Shown here: one piece after another, positions 28,485 through 37,515 of the stretch
How the letters are laid out: every line of letters starts with the position of its first letter
Numbering within the stretch: the first letter of the stretch is position 1
Assembly: GCA_018241725.1 (NCBI GenBank)
Contig: JAFEDI010000128.1
Coordinates: forward strand, 1 to 64,000
Direction of reading: 5' to 3'
Source: Pseudomonadota bacterium
GTDB taxonomy: Bacteria > Pseudomonadota > Gammaproteobacteria > Burkholderiales > Rhodocyclaceae
DNA length: 64,000 nt
Position numbers and translations under genes: made by a program
Notes under the pieces: generated by a model
Told to the model about the DNA's origin: nothing
Seen by the model: only the letters and a program-made list of their open reading frames with translations
Databases searched by the model: none

Positions 28485-29258
28485 TCAGTCCGCCGTCGGC
28501 GGCTCCCAGCTGTAGCCGCGCCGCTCCAGCTCGGCGGTAATCAGCGCCATCGCCTCGTCAACGCGGGCAGCCGGCCCCTTCATGCCCAGTTCGATGTGAC
28601 GCCGTCCGCCCTCCCCGCCCACGCTGGGCAGGCTGAACAGGGTAGCGTCGGGAAACTCGAGGGTGATGCGTTCCATCAGGTCGATCAGCTTGCCTTCCAT
28701 CGCGTCCCACACGATCACCGAGCGCTCCACGTAGTCGGCCTGGTGATGCAGGTGCTTGAAGTGCGTGTCGAGCACCCACTCGACCATTGGCCAGGCCATG
28801 ATCGGAAAACCCGGCACGAAGAAGTGTTTGCGGATCGAGAAGCCGGGAATCCGGTTGTAGGGATTCGGTACGATGTCGCTGCCTTCCGGATAGACACCCA
28901 TTTGCAAGCGTTGCGGCGTGGTCTCGTCGCCGAAGCGGGCACGGATCTCGGCCTCGGCCTGCGGATGCAGGGCCAGCGGCAGGCCCAACGCCTCGGCCGC
29001 CGCCTGGCGGGTGTGGTCGTCCGGTGTGGCGCCGATGCCGCCGAAGCTGAACACGATGTCGTCGCTGGCGAAGCTCTCCTTCAGCGCCTGGACCAGGCGC
29101 GGACGCTCGTCCCCCACGTAACGCACCGACGCCAGGCGCAGACCGCGGGCCTTGAGGAGTTCCAGCACCTTGACCAGGTGCTTGTCCTCCCGGCGACCGG
29201 ACAGGATTTCATCGCCGATGATGATGGCGCCGAAGGCCGGCTGGGTTGTTTGAGTCAT
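28485..29258 (-). CDS. CinA/MoaB-type molybdopterin-binding domain protein
   Basis: 257 aa. The N-terminal half has the MoCF-biosynthesis fold signature: AIIIGDEILSGRREDKHL, the VRYVGDERPRL turn, and VFSFGGIGATPDDHTRQAAA, the loop typical of CinA N-terminal domains. It lacks the C-terminal nicotinamide-nucleotide amidase domain of full CinA, so it is a stand-alone CinA-N protein, a group often annotated as competence/damage-inducible protein A. The role may be pyrophosphatase-like activity on a nucleotide; not established here. Its ATG follows the EI24 gene's stop directly (TGAATG). Confidence 0.85.
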   Translation of the reverse strand: MTQTTQPAFGAIIIGDEILSGRREDKHLVKVLELLKARGLRLASVRYVGDERPRLVQALKESFASDDIVFSFGGIGATPDDHTRQAAAEALGLPLALHPQAEAEIRARFGDETTPQRLQMGVYPEGSDIVPNPYNRIPGFSIRKHFFVPGFPIMAWPMVEWVLDTHFKHLHHQADYVERSVIVWDAMEGKLIDLMERITLEFPDATLFSLPSVGGEGGRRHIELGMKGPAARVDEAMALITAELERRGYSWEPPTAD

Positions 29259-30002
29259 TCACTGCACCTCGATGATGTTCTCGTTCTGCCGCGCCACGCG
29301 TAGCGCCGACAGCAGGTAATGGACGAAGGCCAGCCCCGCCAGGGCCGGCGCAAACAGGTTGAGGACCGGCACGTGGGCCATCACCGCCCCCACCAGGCCG
29401 ACACCGAACAGGCCGCTGGCCTCCTGGCGTGGCAGATCCTTCATCTCGAACTTGTCGGCATGGGCCATCAGCGCATCGTAGCGGAAGGCCCGCTGGTTGA
29501 GCCACGCGGTCAGCAGCAGGGAGATCAGCAGCCCGACGCCGGGGATCAGCCACAGGGGCAGGCTGAGGACCAGCAGCACGAGGAACTGCAGCACCGAGGT
29601 CAGTGCATTCCACACGCTGCCGATCTGGCTGCCGCCGGCGCGCCGGGCCACGTCGGCATAGTCGATGGCGGCCACTTTCTCGGTCATCAGCGGCAAGGCC
29701 ACCGCCGCCACCAACGCAGCCGCCGTCACGTAGATGATCGGCAGCGCGAGCAGCACCAGGCCCAGCTTGAACATGAACAAGGCCACCAGCAGCGCAGTTT
29801 CCGAATCGGCCAACCAGGGGCCGACCAACGGCAGGCGGGTGATCAGGTCGGTGCCGACGGCCACGATGCTGCCCCAGCTGAGGATCAGCGTGGTCGTCCA
29901 AAGGGCTGCCGCAGCGAGCGTCGGCCACAGCAGATGCCACAGCACGCCCGGCCGGCCGAGGCTGCGCAGCGCGGAAAAATAAGACAACAGGACGGATTTC
30001 AT
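29259..30002 (-). CDS. EI24-domain (CysZ-like) membrane protein
   Basis: 247 aa with several long hydrophobic segments (for example around GVLWHLLWPTLAAAALWTT, LVALFMFKLGLVLLALP and SLPLWLIPGVGLLISLLL). The family covers CysZ sulfate permeases and related proteins. A sulfate role would be attractive given the APS kinase and sulfotransferases elsewhere in the window, but the gene sits with a CinA-like gene, not with sulfur genes, so I call only the family. Confidence 0.8.
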   Translation of the reverse strand: MKSVLLSYFSALRSLGRPGVLWHLLWPTLAAAALWTTTLILSWGSIVAVGTDLITRLPLVGPWLADSETALLVALFMFKLGLVLLALPIIYVTAAALVAAVALPLMTEKVAAIDYADVARRAGGSQIGSVWNALTSVLQFLVLLVLSLPLWLIPGVGLLISLLLTAWLNQRAFRYDALMAHADKFEMKDLPRQEASGLFGVGLVGAVMAHVPVLNLFAPALAGLAFVHYLLSALRVARQNENIIEVQ

Positions 30003-30104
30003 GCTTTCGGGTCGATCCTTTCAAATGGTGGGCGCGGACATCGCGGTGGCGACTCTGATGGATCACCGCAACAGCCGCGGGGTTCCGCAATGCAACATCA
30101 TGCT

Positions 30105-30824
30105 CTAGCGGCGCCCGTCGCTCACCATCACACCGCAGCCCCGCAGGCCGCGCGCAACCGCATCCGCCGTCAGAGCCCGCCGCGCGGCCCCGGCCAGCTG
30201 GCGCTCCTCGTCGCGATTGACGATGACCCCGGCCTCCAGCAGCACAGCCGGCACGGTCGCGGTCTTCAGCACCACCAGGTTGTCGTAGTAATACACGCCT
30301 TGCGCCGCGTCGGCCCATTCGAGTCCCAGGCCAGGCGCTGCGGCATGGTGGGTCGCGACCGGCAGACCGGCATCCCGTAAGGCCGCGCCGATGGCACGGG
30401 CGCAGGCCAGGCTCTGGTCCAGCTGCGGATTGAGGCGCGACACATACAGCGAGAAGCCAGCGAAGCCGTCCGCATGGCGCAGCGCGCGCCCGTTCCAGAC
30501 CCAGGGCTCCAGCTGGCTCTCATGCACCGAATCATGGTGGACCGACAGGAAGAAACCCGCTCCGGCCTCTTCCGCCTGACGTGGCCGTTCACGCAGCTCG
30601 GCCATCTCGCCACGCCAGCCGATCAGCCGCACTGGCACGCCCTCCACCGCCAGCCGCGCCGCCAGCACTGCGGCGAGGGACTGGTTGTACTCGAACTCGG
30701 TGATCCCATAGGCGCTGGTCGCCCCCGGACGTTCCAGGTAGTGGCCGACATCCACCGCGATCGGCACCGCCTCCGCCAAGCCAGCCAGTGCGGCCAACAA
30801 CAGCGCGACGACCCGACGCTTCAC
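30105..30824 (-). CDS. N-acetylmuramoyl-L-alanine amidase (Amidase_3)
   Basis: 239 aa, secreted: the N-terminus [19 protein letters not shown] is a signal peptide. Zinc ligands and the catalytic Glu are visible: His in VDVGHYLE, Glu in FEYNQS, the paired His in FLSVHHDS and the Glu in VLLEAGVIVN. The domain cleaves the bond between N-acetylmuramic acid and the stem peptide of peptidoglycan. It overlaps the upstream TraB/GumN gene by 4 bases (ATGA), so the two are translationally coupled. No SPOR, LysM or AMIN domain is present. Confidence 0.88.
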   Translation of the reverse strand: MKRRVVALLLAALAGLAEAVPIAVDVGHYLERPGATSAYGITEFEYNQSLAAVLAARLAVEGVPVRLIGWRGEMAELRERPRQAEEAGAGFFLSVHHDSVHESQLEPWVWNGRALRHADGFAGFSLYVSRLNPQLDQSLACARAIGAALRDAGLPVATHHAAAPGLGLEWADAAQGVYYYDNLVVLKTATVPAVLLEAGVIVNRDEERQLAGAARRALTADAVARGLRGCGVMVSDGRR

Positions 30825-31711
30825 TCCTCGCTCACCTGACGAGCGCGGAAGCCCCTATCGGCCAGCATCGCCAGCAAGCCCTTCGGCCCGCCGAAGTGCC
30901 CAGCACCAACGGCGATGAAGGGCCGCCGGCCGCTGCGCAGGCGCGCCACGATGGACTCGGCCATCTCCCGGTTTCGGCTGTCGAGCAACTCGGCGAGCAT
31001 CGGTGTCATGGCTTCGACGCTGGCCTCCTCACGCAGCATACGGTCCACCGCCACACTGTCGCCGCGCCGCCAGGCCGTCAGCAGGCGACGGAAATAGGGC
31101 TCCGCCTCATCCCTTTCGATCAGGCCAAGCGTTTCGGCCAGACTCGCCACCTGCGCGGCGTCGCCGCCGGCCCCCATCGCCGACACCTGCCGCTCGACGG
31201 TCTCCAGCGCCCACACGGACTGGCCACGGGCCCGCGCGCTGCGGGCCAGCCACAGGTCGACGCCCTGGCTGGTCCCCAGCCCGGCCCGCTGGGCCGACTG
31301 CAAGGTCAGCAAGGTACCGACCATCCAGGGCTGCATGCGCTGCATGGCGTCCGCAGGCAGTCCGTAGCGAGTCAGCACGCGGGCCAGGCGGCCCCGCAGC
31401 TCGGGGGACAGCATGTCGTCGAGCCGCCGCCCGGCGGGCAACAGGCTGACCTGCAGCAAGCGCGGCGACAGAGCCGGATCCTCCGGATCCAGTTCCAGCC
31501 CGAGGCTGTCCGCCTCCGCCAGCGCCGCCCGAACCCTCCCCGGCAGCGGAAAGCAGCCCGCGTCGCAGACGTGAATCGTGCCGTACAGCCAGGCCCGCGG
31601 CCGGCCCTGCTCGTCGCTGAGCTCCCATAGATACAGCGGCCCTTTTGCCACGGCGCTGCCCGCCAGACCCAGCAGGCCCAGCAGCAGCCAGAGCTGCCTC
31701 CACCACCTCAT
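30821..31711 (-). CDS. TraB/GumN family protein
   Basis: About 296 aa from ATG 31711 (GAGG six bases upstream); ATG 31717 is also possible. The N-terminus is a signal peptide ([18 protein letters not shown]). The family pattern is clear: [11 protein letters not shown] with the GTIH motif near the start, [10 protein letters not shown], and the C-terminal [19 protein letters not shown] with GxxH. TraB/GumN proteins are predicted metal-dependent hydrolases of the periplasm; substrates are mostly unknown. Coupled to the amidase gene, so an envelope role is likely. It is divergent from miaA. Confidence 0.88.
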   Translation of the reverse strand: MRWWRQLWLLLGLLGLAGSAVAKGPLYLWELSDEQGRPRAWLYGTIHVCDAGCFPLPGRVRAALAEADSLGLELDPEDPALSPRLLQVSLLPAGRRLDDMLSPELRGRLARVLTRYGLPADAMQRMQPWMVGTLLTLQSAQRAGLGTSQGVDLWLARSARARGQSVWALETVERQVSAMGAGGDAAQVASLAETLGLIERDEAEPYFRRLLTAWRRGDSVAVDRMLREEASVEAMTPMLAELLDSRNREMAESIVARLRSGRRPFIAVGAGHFGGPKGLLAMLADRGFRARQVSEE

Positions 31712-31770
31712 CCCCATCCTCACGCCCACATCCCACCCGCTACAATGCGCGTCCACAGAAAAGGCGCATC

Positions 31771-32724
31771 ATGCCCCAAACACAGCCTCTCCCGCCCGCC
31801 ATCCTGCTGATGGGCCCCACCGCCAGCGGCAAGACCGCCTGCGCGCTGTCCCTCGCCCAGCGGCTGCCGGTGGAAATCGTCAGTGTCGATTCGGCGCTGG
31901 TGTACCGCGATATGGACATCGGCACCGCCAAGCCCAGCCGGGACGAGCAGGCCGTCTGCCCGCACCACCTGATCGACATCGTCAGCCCCGAGGAAGCCTA
32001 TTCTGCCGCCCGCTTCTGCGAAGATGCGCGTCGCCTGATGGTCGAGATCACCGCCCGCGGCCGCATCCCGCTGCTGGTCGGCGGCACCATGCTGTACTAC
32101 AAGGCATTGCGCGAAGGCCTGTCGGACCTGCCGGAGGCCGATGCCGAACTGCGCCGGGAGATCGAGGACGCCGCAGCCCGCGACGGCTGGCCGGCGCTGC
32201 ACGCCGAGTTGGCCCGGCTTGACCCTGATGCCGCCGCCCGCCTCGAACCCAACGACGCCCAGCGCATCCAGCGCGCGCTGGAGATCGTCCGCCTCACTGG
32301 CCAGCCGCTGGCCGCCAGCTACGCCCGCCGGGAGCAGCACACCGACAGCCACCGCTACATCCCGCTCGCATTGACGCCCAGCGACAGGGCCGTGCTGCAC
32401 GCCCGCATCGCCCGCCGCTTCGACACCATGCTGCTGGCCGGCTTTGTCGATGAGGTCATCACGCTGCGCAAGCACTACCAGCTCGACCCGAATCTGCCGT
32501 CGATGCGCTGCGTCGGCTACCGCCAGGCCCTTGAGTACCTCGACGGCTACATCGACCTGCCGACCATGCGCGACAAGGGCATCTTCGCCACTCGCCAGCT
32601 CGCCAAGCGGCAGATCACCTGGCAGCGCAACTTCCGCGAGAACTGGGGCGACCTGGTGGAAATCGACTGTCTCTCCGACGACCTGGCAACGCAGGTGTGC
32701 ACGCACGTCGAACAGGCCTTGTGA
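31771..32724 (+). CDS. miaA: tRNA dimethylallyltransferase
   Basis: 317 aa. MiaA adds the isopentenyl group to A37 of tRNAs reading codons that start with U. The P-loop [12 protein letters not shown] is near residue 15, followed by [31 protein letters not shown] and the C-terminal-half motifs [12 protein letters not shown] and [15 protein letters not shown] chose ATG 31771, with AAAGG 8 bases upstream; the frame is open further left. A -10-like TACAAT lies at 31741-31746. Confidence 0.96.
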   Translation: MPQTQPLPPAILLMGPTASGKTACALSLAQRLPVEIVSVDSALVYRDMDIGTAKPSRDEQAVCPHHLIDIVSPEEAYSAARFCEDARRLMVEITARGRIPLLVGGTMLYYKALREGLSDLPEADAELRREIEDAAARDGWPALHAELARLDPDAAARLEPNDAQRIQRALEIVRLTGQPLAASYARREQHTDSHRYIPLALTPSDRAVLHARIARRFDTMLLAGFVDEVITLRKHYQLDPNLPSMRCVGYRQALEYLDGYIDLPTMRDKGIFATRQLAKRQITWQRNFRENWGDLVEIDCLSDDLATQVCTHVEQAL

Positions 32725-32785
32725 GCACGGCCCGCTTGCCCGGATACTGAACGTCAGGTATCGACTCTCCGTCAGGAATCACGCC

Positions 32786-33175
32786 ATGCCCTTCCTGCAC
32801 ATCCGCTCCCAGGCCTTCCCCGACGCACGGGACACCGGGCCACTGCTCGACGCAATCCGCCTCGACCTGGCCCATGCCGTTGGGCTGGCACCTGAGCAGG
32901 TTTCCGTAAGCTGGACCTTCCTGGCCGAACAACATCCGGCCGTCGCCGGGCTGGCCATGGCTCTGATGTCCGGCAACGCCCAGCCGGTACTGGCCGAGCT
33001 GCGGGTGACCGAGGACGGCATGGGGGGCATTCAAACGGACGCTCTGCTCAAAGCAGCCGTCATGGGCATCGCGCGCCACGCGGGGATACCCGAAGACCAG
33101 GTCTTCGTCGCCTATCGTCCGACCACGGCGGACAGCGATACCGAATTCGATACCAGATCGATAAACCGCTGGTAA
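32786..33175 (+). CDS. Small hypothetical protein, tautomerase-like N-terminus
   Basis: 129 aa starting MPFLHIRSQAFPDARD. A Pro immediately after Met, then a beta-strand and a helix, is the pattern of tautomerase/MIF-superfamily proteins where Pro1 is catalytic; the remainder (VSVSWTFLAEQ, ALLKAAVMGIARHAG) could fit, but similarity is weak. No signal peptide. AGGA lies 9 bases before the ATG. It follows miaA on the same strand. Confidence 0.6.
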   Translation: MPFLHIRSQAFPDARDTGPLLDAIRLDLAHAVGLAPEQVSVSWTFLAEQHPAVAGLAMALMSGNAQPVLAELRVTEDGMGGIQTDALLKAAVMGIARHAGIPEDQVFVAYRPTTADSDTEFDTRSINRW

Positions 33176-33206
33176 GCTGCGGCGTCCTTACGAGTGGATT
33201 CCACCG

Positions 33207-33755
33207 ATGCGTAGAACCCTGCAGCCCCTGTATGCCGTGGTGGCCCTCGCCGTAGCCCTCACCTGCGCAACGGCCCATGCAGAGCGCGACCCCGACACCC
33301 CGGATGACACCTCCGACGACATCCCGTCGGTCGAAACCCCCGGCGGCGATGCCGCAATGCCCGTGGCCCCGGAACTGCCCAGCCCGACGGTCCAGGCCAT
33401 CATCCCGGCCCAAGTCAGCTGGGTCGAGCCGCCCAATCTACCGGGCCTGCAAGCCGCCTGGCTGATCGGCACCGAAACGGGCCCCGGCCCCTACGCGCTC
33501 CGCCTGCGCCTGGCCCAGGGCGGGCGCATCGGCGTGCATGTCCATCCGGACGACCGGATCACAACGGTACTGTCGGGCACCCTGTACGTGGGCTTCGGCA
33601 CAATCTTCGACGAAACGCGGGTCCAGCCCGTCCCGGCCGGTGCCGTCTACCTGGCGCCCGCCGACCAGCCTCACTACGTGTGGGCACGGGACGGCGACGT
33701 GGAATACCAGGAAAGCGGCTTCGCCCCGACAGCGACCAATTTCGACGTGCGCTGA
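33207..33755 (+). CDS. Secreted cupin-domain protein
   Basis: 182 aa with a signal peptide (about residues 1-25, cut after AHA), a low-complexity Asp/Pro linker (RDPDTPDDTSDDIPSVETP), then a cupin barrel. The first cupin motif is GGRIGVHVHPDDRITTVLSG with two His for metal binding; the second is AGAVYLAPADQPHYVW. Cupins of this kind have varied roles, so no substrate is given. Confidence 0.8.
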   Translation: MRRTLQPLYAVVALAVALTCATAHAERDPDTPDDTSDDIPSVETPGGDAAMPVAPELPSPTVQAIIPAQVSWVEPPNLPGLQAAWLIGTETGPGPYALRLRLAQGGRIGVHVHPDDRITTVLSGTLYVGFGTIFDETRVQPVPAGAVYLAPADQPHYVWARDGDVEYQESGFAPTATNFDVR

Positions 33756-33867
33756 GTCTCCTTCGGGTTCCCCCGAAGCAGCCTCCAGGGCCCTTGTGGA
33801 GGTGCATCGTTTCCCCCCACAAGACACCCACATGGAATCCCCACGAGGCCCTCGTCAGAAAGAAGCC

Positions 33868-34686
33868 TCAGGCGGACACCGTGATGCTGCTGGCGCTGCT
33901 CGTGCTGTCCGACGTGCCGCTGTTCGAACCATAAGTACGCATCAGCTCCATGAGGCGGTGCATCATCCTCCCTTCGTGGTGGCTGGTCACGGAGCTGGAC
34001 GCCACGGCGGACGCCGAGTCGGTGGAGGACGTCGCCGTCGCGGTGGCGCTCGCCGAGGCGGACGACGTGGTGTTCTGGGACTGCTCGTACGCCATCGCCT
34101 CCTGCAGCGTCACCTTGCCGTCGCCGTCGGTATCGGCCTTGTCGAAGTTATTGACGACGTCGGAAATCATGCTGGAGCGCTGGCTGTCGGTCGAGCCGAT
34201 CTGCTGCAACTGGCTGGTGAGTTGGTCCTTGGTAAAGCTGGTGTCGTTCTGATCGTCACCGTCCCCATCGCCATCCCCGTGGTGACCGTGGGGCGGCGGC
34301 ATGCCACTCGCACCCTGCATGCGGCTACTGAATGCCTGGCTGTCGAGAGCCTCGGCGAGCTTCTGCAAGCCACTCGAAAACTCGCTTTCCGTCAACTGCC
34401 CGTTGCCGTCGCTATCCAGCGCCGAGAAAAGCTGGGTGGCGTCCGTCGAAGCCTGGCTCGATGCGGACGAGGACGCAGACGAATCCGTCGCCGCGCTGGA
34501 GGATGAAGACGACGCCGACGAATAGACCTGATTGAAGGCCGACTCCAGATCGCTTTCCTGGATATAGCCCTGGCCCTTGGTGTCGAGTTTGGAGAACAGC
34601 TTGCTTGCAAGCTCGGCCGGATCGGGGCGCGTTCGCGTCGTGTATGCCGAAACGGAGCTGTAGTTGCTGCCTACGCTGCTGACCAT
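33868..34686 (-). CDS. EF-hand calcium-binding protein with Ser/Ala-rich linkers
   Basis: 272 aa. EF-hand loops are visible: DTKGQGYIQESD (weak), DSDGNGQLTESE and DTDGDGKVTLQE (canonical), plus an Asp/Gly-rich stretch (HHGDGDGDGDD) in the middle. Between and after them are long Ser/Ala/Thr runs. There is no classical signal peptide at the N-terminus (MVSSVGSNYSSVSAYTTRT), so the protein is cytoplasmic or leaves by another route. Similar EF-hand proteins occur in many betaproteobacteria. Three 10-bp-spaced repeats lie about 130 bases upstream of the start. A GGAAAGGA site precedes the ATG. Confidence 0.8.
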   Translation of the reverse strand: MVSSVGSNYSSVSAYTTRTRPDPAELASKLFSKLDTKGQGYIQESDLESAFNQVYSSASSSSSSAATDSSASSSASSQASTDATQLFSALDSDGNGQLTESEFSSGLQKLAEALDSQAFSSRMQGASGMPPPHGHHGDGDGDGDDQNDTSFTKDQLTSQLQQIGSTDSQRSSMISDVVNNFDKADTDGDGKVTLQEAMAYEQSQNTTSSASASATATATSSTDSASAVASSSVTSHHEGRMMHRLMELMRTYGSNSGTSDSTSSASSITVSA

Positions 34687-34815
34687 GATGCATTCCTTTC
34701 CGTAAGTGACCGGGAAAAGCCGAGACGCTTTCCGGGCCCGCTTCCGCCGACTGCGGACCAGGCTCTGCTCTTTAGCAACTTAACGGCCGGAATGCCCCTA
34801 TCTGACCGACACAAG

Positions 34816-34843
34816 GGGTTAAGACGGGTAAAGTTGGGTTAAG
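34816..34843 (-). repeat. Three GGGTTAAG-type 8-mers at exact 10-bp spacing upstream of the EF-hand gene
   Basis: GGGTTAAG (34816), GGGTAAAG (34826) and GGGTTAAG (34836) are spaced by exactly one helical turn, about 130 bases upstream of the leftward EF-hand start. Direct repeats at 10-11 bp spacing are typical of OmpR/PhoB-type regulator sites. The rest of the 34687-35054 gap holds no gene that I can support. Confidence 0.5.
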
Positions 34844-35054
34844 CCAAATCCCCGGAAACAGCAGCTTCCCGCAACTTTGAAGCGGAACCGGAAGCCCCAC
34901 GCGGACCTTCGAAGGCAGAACGGAAAAAACTGCCGGCGGGATCCACCAGCCGCAGTCGCAACGGTCCGCATGTCCCGCCAGCCTTTTAACCCATTTTGGG
35001 GAAAAGCCCGCCCACCGGCAAAACTCGCCCCCGGCCGGCAAATCGACAGGTGCT

Positions 35055-36557
35055 TCAGTAATGGCCCCGCCCTTCACAGCCCGGCTCAGGGTAGGGATAA
35101 AGCATGTTGAAGGCCTCGCTGCGGCCGTCCGGCTGCACCAAGCGCACGTGCTCGCGGCGGAACTCCCGGGCCTGCCGGAGGCCGCAGGCGTGGGCGATCA
35201 TGTCGATCTCCCGGTTCATGTTGCGAGCGTAGTTGGCAACCCGCAGGTATTTCTCCTCCACCACCAGCCCACGCTGCAGCTTGGCGTTGTGGGTGGTGAT
35301 GCCCGTCGGGCAGGTGTTCTGGTGGCAGCGCATGGCCTGCACGCAACCCAGCGAGAACATGAAGCCCCGCGCGGTGTTCACGAAATCCGCCCCGCAGGCC
35401 AGCGCCCAGGCGGCCCGCGCCGAGGTGACCAGCTTGCCGGAGGCGATCACGCGGATACGCTCGCGCAGGTCGAACTCGATCAGCGTATCCACCACCCGCG
35501 GCAGCGCCTCGTCGATGGACAAGGCCATGTGATCGGCCAGCGCCTGTGGCGCCGCGCCCGAACCGCCCTCGCCGCCATCCACGGTGATGAAGTCCGGCGC
35601 GTCCTGCGGCCCGCGCCGCACGATGGCCTCGCACAACTCGTGCATGAAGCGCCGCCCGCCAATGGCCGTCTTGATGCCGGTCGGCTTGCCAGTCACCTGG
35701 CGAACGCGCACGACCATGTCCAGCAGCTCATTCACGTTGGCCACGTCCCGGTGGCGGTTGGGGCTGATCGAATCCACGCCCACCGGGATGCCGCGGATCG
35801 CCGCGATCTCCGGCGTCACCTTGGCGGCCGGCAGCACGCCGCCCTTGCCCGGCTTGGCCCCCTGGGAAAGCTTGATCTCGAAGGCCCGCACCGTCTCGTG
35901 GGCAGCCAGCTCGCGCAGGCGTTCGTCAGACAGATGGCCGTCCGCGTCGCGCACCCCGTACTTGGCGGTGCCGATCTGCATGATGATGTCCGCCCCGCCT
36001 TCCAGGTGGGCCGGTGCCAGCCCGCCTTCGCCGGTGTCGATCCAGCAGCCGGCCTCCGCCGCGCCCCGCGACAGGGCCTGCACCGCCGGCTTCGACAGTG
36101 CGCCGTAGCTCATGCCGCTGATATTGACGATGGAGCGCGCGGTGAAGGGCTTGGCCGCGTAGCCTACCCCGATGCTAAGTGGTGCGGTGGGCTCCTGCTC
36201 GTCCTCTAGCACCGGGAAGCCGGCGTTCACGAAGATCAGCGCACCGGGATGGCGCATGTCGTAGGTGGAGCCGAACCCGATCACCCCGCCCTCGTTCTTG
36301 GCGAGGCGATACACCCAGCCACGGGTGGCCCGGTTGAAAGGCATCTCTTCCCGGTCACCGAGGAAGAAGTACTGGCGGAAATATTCGCCGAGCTGCTCGA
36401 AGAAATAGCGCAGATGCCCGACCAGCGGGTAGTTGCGCAGGATCGCATGCTTTTTCTGGGTGATGTCCTGCACATACCAGTAGGTCGTACCGCCCACCAG
36501 TATCAGGGCGATCAAGACTCCCAGGCTAACCTCCAGCACCCCCATCATCGTGCCCAT
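35055..36557 (-). CDS. FMN-binding glutamate-synthase-family protein
   Basis: 500 aa from ATG 36557 (GGGGGAG upstream); a longer frame to 36917 overlaps nadC and is rejected. An N-terminal hydrophobic segment (VSLGVLIALILVGGTTYWY) anchors it in the membrane. The rest is the FMN domain of glutamate synthase: NISGMSYGALSKPAV, GEGGLAPAHLEGGADI, VDGGEGGSGAAP and an iron-sulfur cysteine set C-x5-C-x4-C (CVQAMRCHQNTC). There is no amidotransferase domain, so it is not GltB itself. Related archaeal-type proteins have unclear substrates. It is divergent from nadC. Confidence 0.88.
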   Translation of the reverse strand: MGTMMGVLEVSLGVLIALILVGGTTYWYVQDITQKKHAILRNYPLVGHLRYFFEQLGEYFRQYFFLGDREEMPFNRATRGWVYRLAKNEGGVIGFGSTYDMRHPGALIFVNAGFPVLEDEQEPTAPLSIGVGYAAKPFTARSIVNISGMSYGALSKPAVQALSRGAAEAGCWIDTGEGGLAPAHLEGGADIIMQIGTAKYGVRDADGHLSDERLRELAAHETVRAFEIKLSQGAKPGKGGVLPAAKVTPEIAAIRGIPVGVDSISPNRHRDVANVNELLDMVVRVRQVTGKPTGIKTAIGGRRFMHELCEAIVRRGPQDAPDFITVDGGEGGSGAAPQALADHMALSIDEALPRVVDTLIEFDLRERIRVIASGKLVTSARAAWALACGADFVNTARGFMFSLGCVQAMRCHQNTCPTGITTHNAKLQRGLVVEEKYLRVANYARNMNREIDMIAHACGLRQAREFRREHVRLVQPDGRSEAFNMLYPYPEPGCEGRGHY

Positions 36558-36612
36558 GACGCGCTCCCCCCAAGTGTTAGAATTCGGGCCGATACATCTT
36601 AGGTGAACCCCG

Positions 36613-37461
36613 ATGGAATTTGCAGAACAGCTTCGCGTTGAAGTCCAGCGCTCCGTGGCGGCCTCCCTGGCCGAAGACATCGGCACCGGCGACCTCACCG
36701 CCCGCCTCATCCCCACCAACCGCACCGCCCGCGGCCGCGTGATCACCCGCGAAGATGCCGTGCTGTGCGGCACCGCGTGGTTCGACGCCGCCTTCACCGC
36801 GCTGGAACCCGACGCCTCGGTGATCTGGCACGCCCGCGACGGCGAGCGCATCAAACCCGGCCAACTGCTGTGCGAAGTGGATGCCAGCGCCCGCGCGCTG
36901 CTCACCGCCGAACGCACCGCGCTGAACTTCGTTCAGCTGCTGTCCGGCACCGCGACCCTCACGTCCACCTTCGTGCAGGCCGTGGCCGGCACCCAGGCCA
37001 AGATCGTCGATACCCGCAAGACCCTGCCCGGCCTGCGCCTGGCGCAGAAGTACGCGGTCAAGGTCGGTGGCGGCACCAATCATCGCGTCGGCCTCTACGA
37101 CGGCATCCTGATCAAGGAAAACCACATCATCGCGGCCGGCAGCATCAAGGCCGTGATCGAGCAGGCCCGCGCCATCGCCCCGTCCAACGTATTCATCGAA
37201 GTCGAAGTCGAGAATCTGGTCCAGCTCGAGGAAGCCCTTGTCGCTGGGGCCAAGATGATCCTCCTCGACAACATGAGCCTCGACGAGATGCGCGACGCGG
37301 TCGGCATCAACAAGGGCCGCGCCGAACTGGAAGCCTCCGGCGGCGTCAACCTGGAACGCGTGCGCGCCATCGCCGAAACCGGCGTGGACCGCATCTCCAT
37401 CGGCAGCCTGACCAAGGACGTGCGCGCCATCGACCTGTCCCTGCGCCACGTCGAGGAATAA
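36613..37461 (+). CDS. nadC: Nicotinate-nucleotide pyrophosphorylase (carboxylating)
   Basis: 282 aa, full length. It converts quinolinate and PRPP to nicotinate mononucleotide in de novo NAD synthesis. Signatures: DIGTGDLTARLIP near the start, LLSGTATLTS, DTRKTLPGLRLAQKYAVKVG and the GGGTNHRVGLYDGILIKENH segment with the quinolinate-binding residues. An AGGTG site lies 8 bases before the ATG. nadA and nadB are not in the window. Confidence 0.96.
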   Translation: MEFAEQLRVEVQRSVAASLAEDIGTGDLTARLIPTNRTARGRVITREDAVLCGTAWFDAAFTALEPDASVIWHARDGERIKPGQLLCEVDASARALLTAERTALNFVQLLSGTATLTSTFVQAVAGTQAKIVDTRKTLPGLRLAQKYAVKVGGGTNHRVGLYDGILIKENHIIAAGSIKAVIEQARAIAPSNVFIEVEVENLVQLEEALVAGAKMILLDNMSLDEMRDAVGINKGRAELEASGGVNLERVRAIAETGVDRISIGSLTKDVRAIDLSLRHVEE

Positions 37462-37476
37462 GCCGCAACCCACGCG

Positions 37477-37502
37477 GGCCCGGCCGGGTGCCGGGCCTTT
37501 TT
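37477..37502 (+). terminator. Intrinsic terminator of nadC
   Basis: GGCCCGGC (37477-37484) pairs with GCCGGGCC (37490-37497) across a 5-base loop, followed by five T. It lies 15 bases after the nadC stop. Confidence 0.9.
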
Positions 37503-37515
37503 CATTTCAGGAATC

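Noticed and set aside
36558-36917. Extension of the glutamate-synthase-like gene to 36917
   Set aside because: It would overlap nadC by about 300 bases. ATG 36557 has a strong ribosome site and starts at the membrane segment.
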